Shown piece by piece: positions 5,606 through 7,085 of a stretch of 7,085 nucleotides of DNA. The translations under genes were made by a program, and so were the position numbers. Numbering within the stretch: position 1 is the first letter of the stretch; every line of letters begins with the position of its first letter. Under the pieces are notes generated by a model that had not been told where the DNA came from, did not search any database, and saw nothing but the letters and a program-made list of their open reading frames with translations. This DNA is from Deltaproteobacteria bacterium (GTDB lineage Bacteria; Desulfobacterota; Syntrophobacteria; BM002): NCBI GenBank assembly GCA_020350905.1, contig CP070843.1, forward strand, positions 2,693,048 to 2,700,132, given 5' to 3'.

Positions 5606-5698
5606 TGTCGTCCCCGAGGAAATTTGAACCCCTTTCGCTGGCATGAAAGGCCAGCGCACACACTGACGCTTGGATTGGCGACCGGGTAGGGGAATGAA
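5606..5698 (-). pseudogene. tRNA-Glu(TTC)-like pseudogene with intact 3' half
   Basis: On the minus strand the 3' half folds as a tRNA. The anticodon arm is CTGGC-CTTTCAT-GCCAG (5638-5654), with anticodon TTC. A short variable region follows, then the T-arm AGGGG-TTCAAAT-TTCCT (5617-5633, two G-T pairs) and the acceptor strand CGGGGAC with discriminator G and ACA where CCA is expected. This matches bacterial tRNA-Glu closely. The 5' half does not: no GTCCCCG-type strand and no D-arm of normal length. CTACCCGGTC (5680-5689) recalls the D-loop of tRNA-Glu, but about a dozen extra bases separate it from the anticodon arm, and the only upstream candidate for pairing is TCCCC (about 5692-5696). 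I call it a degenerate tRNA gene; a tRNA fragment left by element integration is the alternative. Confidence 0.55.
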
Positions 5699-5720
5699 TG
5701 TGGGGAATGTTGTGGGGAAG
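5689..5720. repeat. Short imperfect tandem repeat, about 12-13 bp unit
   Basis: GGGGAATGAATGT, GGGGAATGTTGT and GGGGAAG follow each other directly. The array lies between the terminator of tRNA-Gly and the tRNA-Glu-like pseudogene, and overlaps the spot where the pseudogene's 5' acceptor strand should be. Confidence 0.4.
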
Positions 5721-5730
5721 CACATTCTTA

Positions 5731-5766
5731 TAAAAAATAGGGGTTGCGATTTTCTCGCCAACCCCT
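5731..5766 (-). terminator. Rho-independent terminator of tRNA-Gly
   Basis: On the minus strand AGGGGTT pairs with AACCCCT, and GCGA with TCGC inside it (one bulged G), loop GAAAA, followed by ATTTTTT. It starts 11 bases after the tRNA CCA end. This is a strong intrinsic terminator. Confidence 0.8.
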
Positions 5767-5777
5767 TGTTTTAACAG

Positions 5778-5853
5778 TGGAGCGGGAGACGGGTTTCGAA
5801 CCCGCAACCCTCAGCTTGGAAGGCTGATGCTCTGCCAGTTGAGCTACTCCCGC
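5778..5853 (-). tRNA. tRNA-Gly (anticodon TCC)
   Basis: A complete 76-nt cloverleaf on the minus strand. The acceptor GCGGGAG pairs with CTCCCGC; the discriminator is T and CCA is encoded. The D-arm is GCTC...GAGC, the anticodon arm TCAGC-CTTCCAA-GCTGA with TCC at positions 34-36, and the T-arm GCGGG-TTCGAAA-CCCGT. It decodes GGA and GGG glycine codons. A promoter at 5875-5904 and a terminator at 5731-5766 suggest a monocistronic transcript, unless the downstream tRNA-Glu-like sequence was once part of the unit. Confidence 0.97.
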
Positions 5854-5874
5854 CTTTTTCTTTTGGGGAGCCAT

Positions 5875-5904
5875 CTTATAGCATGTGATGGAGCTTTAGA
5901 TCAA
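5875..5904 (-). promoter_or_regulatory. Probable promoter of tRNA-Gly
   Basis: On the minus strand TTGATC (5899-5904) and TATAAG (5875-5880) are 18 bases apart, ending 21 bases before the mature tRNA 5' end. Good match to a sigma70 promoter for a tRNA gene. Confidence 0.5.
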
Positions 5905-6030
5905 TAGAGAATATCTCAGGAGTTTCCCCATTTTCCCAAGACCAAATTGGCAAGAGCATGGTCAAGGGGAGGCTGTGCAACAACGGCCCTTGAGCCACCT
6001 CTTTGGAATCTATTTCTCTTGCGATAAGTC

Positions 6031-6059
6031 TTGACACCTTTCCTCTGGATGAGTATGAA
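6031..6059 (+). promoter_or_regulatory. Strong sigma70 promoter of the acyltransferase gene
   Basis: TTGACA (6031-6036) and TATGAA (6054-6059) are separated by exactly 17 bases: a perfect -35 box and a four-of-six -10 box. The transcript would start near 6066 and carry a leader of roughly 117 nt containing the 54-nt hairpin at 6081-6134. Confidence 0.55.
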
Positions 6060-6080
6060 CGAGGCTGCAAGTGAACCTAA

Positions 6081-6134
6081 CCCGGATAATTGAAATTCCC
6101 TTCAGCTTGCTGCAGGGAGCTTCAATTATCCGGG
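6081..6134. repeat. Long stem-loop in the acyltransferase leader
   Basis: Perfect 14-bp arms CCCGGATAATTGAA (6081-6094) and TTCAATTATCCGGG (6121-6134). The interior pairs again (T-CCCT with AGGG-A, CAGC with GCTG around a TT centre, few mismatches), so nearly all 54 bases fold into one hairpin. There is no T-tract on the plus strand, so it is not a classic terminator. It could be a palindromic repeat element, a structured 5' leader or a protein-binding dyad. Confidence 0.65.
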
Positions 6135-6182
6135 CTAATAGAGGCTGAACGCTCACCTTCGATCCAACTTCAGGGATAAGAG

Positions 6183-7076
6183 ATGCTGAGCTTTTTACCA
6201 GGTCCTGTCAAAGGAATTTTGTCACTCAGTCTGTATGTCGTCAACACCATTTTCTGGACGATGGTGCTTTTTCCGGTAGCGCTCTTGAAGCTTTGTGTGC
6301 CGGCGCCTGCATGGCATAAGCTCTGCAGTAAAGTAATGATTGGCATTGGCAACATTTGGATTTTTTTCAACAACTTTAATATGAGGCTCATACATAAAAT
6401 TCACTGGGACGTTGAGGGTACCGATGGATTGAAAATGAATCGTTGGTACCTGGTGGTGGCCAATCATCAGTCGTGGACTGACATTTTGGTTTTGCAGAAG
6501 ATTCTTTACCGCAAGGCTCCATTCTACAAATTCTTTTTGAAGAAAGAACTGTTCTGGGTACCGTTCCTGGGTCTGGCCTGGTGGGCATTGGATTATCCGT
6601 TCCTGGAACGCTCATCCTCAGCCCAAAAAGACATAGAAACCACCATGAGGGCTTGCGAGAAATTTAAGAAGCTTCCGGTATCAATCATGAATTTTGTGGA
6701 GGGAACGCGATTCACTGCGGAAAAGCACCGGAAACAACGCTCGCCCTACTCCCACCTGCTGAAACCCAGGGCCGGCGGTATTGCTTTTGTACTAGCAGCC
6801 ATGGGAGAGCAACTGGATTCTATTCTGGATGTGACCATTGCGTACCCGGAGGGGGCAGAGGGTTTTTGGGCCTTTCTCTGCGGCAGAGTCACCGAAATCA
6901 AGGTGAGGGTAGAATCGTTGCCAATCAATGAAGAGCTATCCGGCGATTATTTTAAGGACCGGGAATTCCGCGAGAGATTCATGAGTTGGCTGAATGCACT
7001 GTGGGCTGAAAAGGACAAGCGGCTGGCAGCTTTGCTGAATGAGGAGCGTTCAGCACTCCGAAGAGGAAAAGCTTGA
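6183..7076 (+). CDS. yihG: YihG-type 1-acyl-glycerol-3-phosphate/lysophospholipid acyltransferase
   Basis: A 297-residue inner-membrane enzyme of the PlsC acyltransferase superfamily. It has a hydrophobic N-terminal anchor (about 10-38), the catalytic NHQSWTD motif with the HX4D pair His95/Asp100, and FVEGTRFT with the acceptor-binding EGTR at 173-176. KPRAGG (194-199) supplies the late conserved proline. Blocks such as FLKKEL-WVPFLGLAWWALDYPF (118-140), EKH--QRSPY-HLL-P (180-195) and the C-terminal W-LNALW-EKD-- match E. coli YihG, a PlsC paralogue that acylates lysophosphatidic acid or related lipids, across the whole length. AGGGA lies 6 bases before the ATG at 6183. It is the only plus-strand gene, with its own near-consensus promoter and a long hairpin in the leader, so it is probably transcribed alone. 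Exact acyl donor and acceptor cannot be read from sequence. Confidence 0.93.
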   Translation: MLSFLPGPVKGILSLSLYVVNTIFWTMVLFPVALLKLCVPAPAWHKLCSKVMIGIGNIWIFFNNFNMRLIHKIHWDVEGTDGLKMNRWYLVVANHQSWTDILVLQKILYRKAPFYKFFLKKELFWVPFLGLAWWALDYPFLERSSSAQKDIETTMRACEKFKKLPVSIMNFVEGTRFTAEKHRKQRSPYSHLLKPRAGGIAFVLAAMGEQLDSILDVTIAYPEGAEGFWAFLCGRVTEIKVRVESLPINEELSGDYFKDREFRERFMSWLNALWAEKDKRLAALLNEERSALRRGKA

Positions 7077-7085
7077 CATCCGCGA

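Noticed and set aside
5606..5698. Functional unusual tRNA, such as selenocysteine or pyrrolysine tRNA
   Set aside because: The anticodon is TTC (not TCA or CTA), the variable arm is short, and no 5' acceptor strand or D-arm pairs properly.
5275..5807. Three overlapping minus-strand open frames (80, 102 and 68 codons)
   Set aside because: They run through the tRNA-like gene, terminators and part of tRNA-Gly, have no ribosome sites and no family resemblance.
1..7085. CRISPR array, transposase, integrase, toxin-antitoxin or defence system
   Set aside because: No regularly spaced repeats and no protein in any frame with such motifs were seen.

Overview
The window looks like chromosomal DNA of a Gram-negative, probably deltaproteobacterial (Desulfobacterota-type) or related proteobacterial organism. 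The evidence is a YihG-type lysophospholipid acyltransferase, a DUF2333 inner-membrane protein, an exported FGly-type arylsulfatase with a Sec signal peptide, an L-2-amino-thiazoline-4-carboxylate (ATC) hydrolase-like protein, strong AGGAG-type ribosome sites and a tRNA-Gly with encoded CCA. The lineage is inferred from gene content only; no rRNA or marker gene is present.

Layout. Everything except the last protein gene is on the minus strand. Reading left to right: (1) the 5' part of a small MRV...-type protein cut by the window edge (1-274); (2) a 345-base gap with no supported gene; (3) a DUF2333 membrane-anchored protein (620-1603) with a good promoter and a hairpin in its leader; (4) an AT-rich ATC hydrolase-family gene (1873-2358) whose promoter region carries two overlapping palindromes; (5) a GC-rich aldo/keto reductase-fold gene (2632-3441) lacking the canonical catalytic tetrad, with an integron attC-like half site just past its stop; (6) a seven-helix membrane protein (3511-4116) with PQ-loop-like features, possibly co-transcribed with the reductase; (7) an arylsulfatase (4369-5220) that appears to have lost the middle of its catalytic domain in frame; (8) an RNA-gene zone (5558-5853) with a tRNA-Glu-like pseudogene and an intact tRNA-Gly(TCC), each followed by a related terminator; (9) the plus-strand acyltransferase gene (6183-7076), with a near-consensus sigma70 promoter and a 54-nt hairpin in its leader.

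The protein genes do not form one pathway. They look like independent single-gene units with large spacers and uneven base composition, as in an accessory region near tRNA genes. I found no CRISPR array, integrase, transposase, toxin-antitoxin pair or phage gene, and no convincing new multi-gene system. The observations most worth following are the internally deleted sulfatase, the degenerate tRNA-Glu with an intact 3' half, the tetrad-less aldo/keto reductase, the PQ-loop-like membrane protein and the leader hairpin of the acyltransferase.
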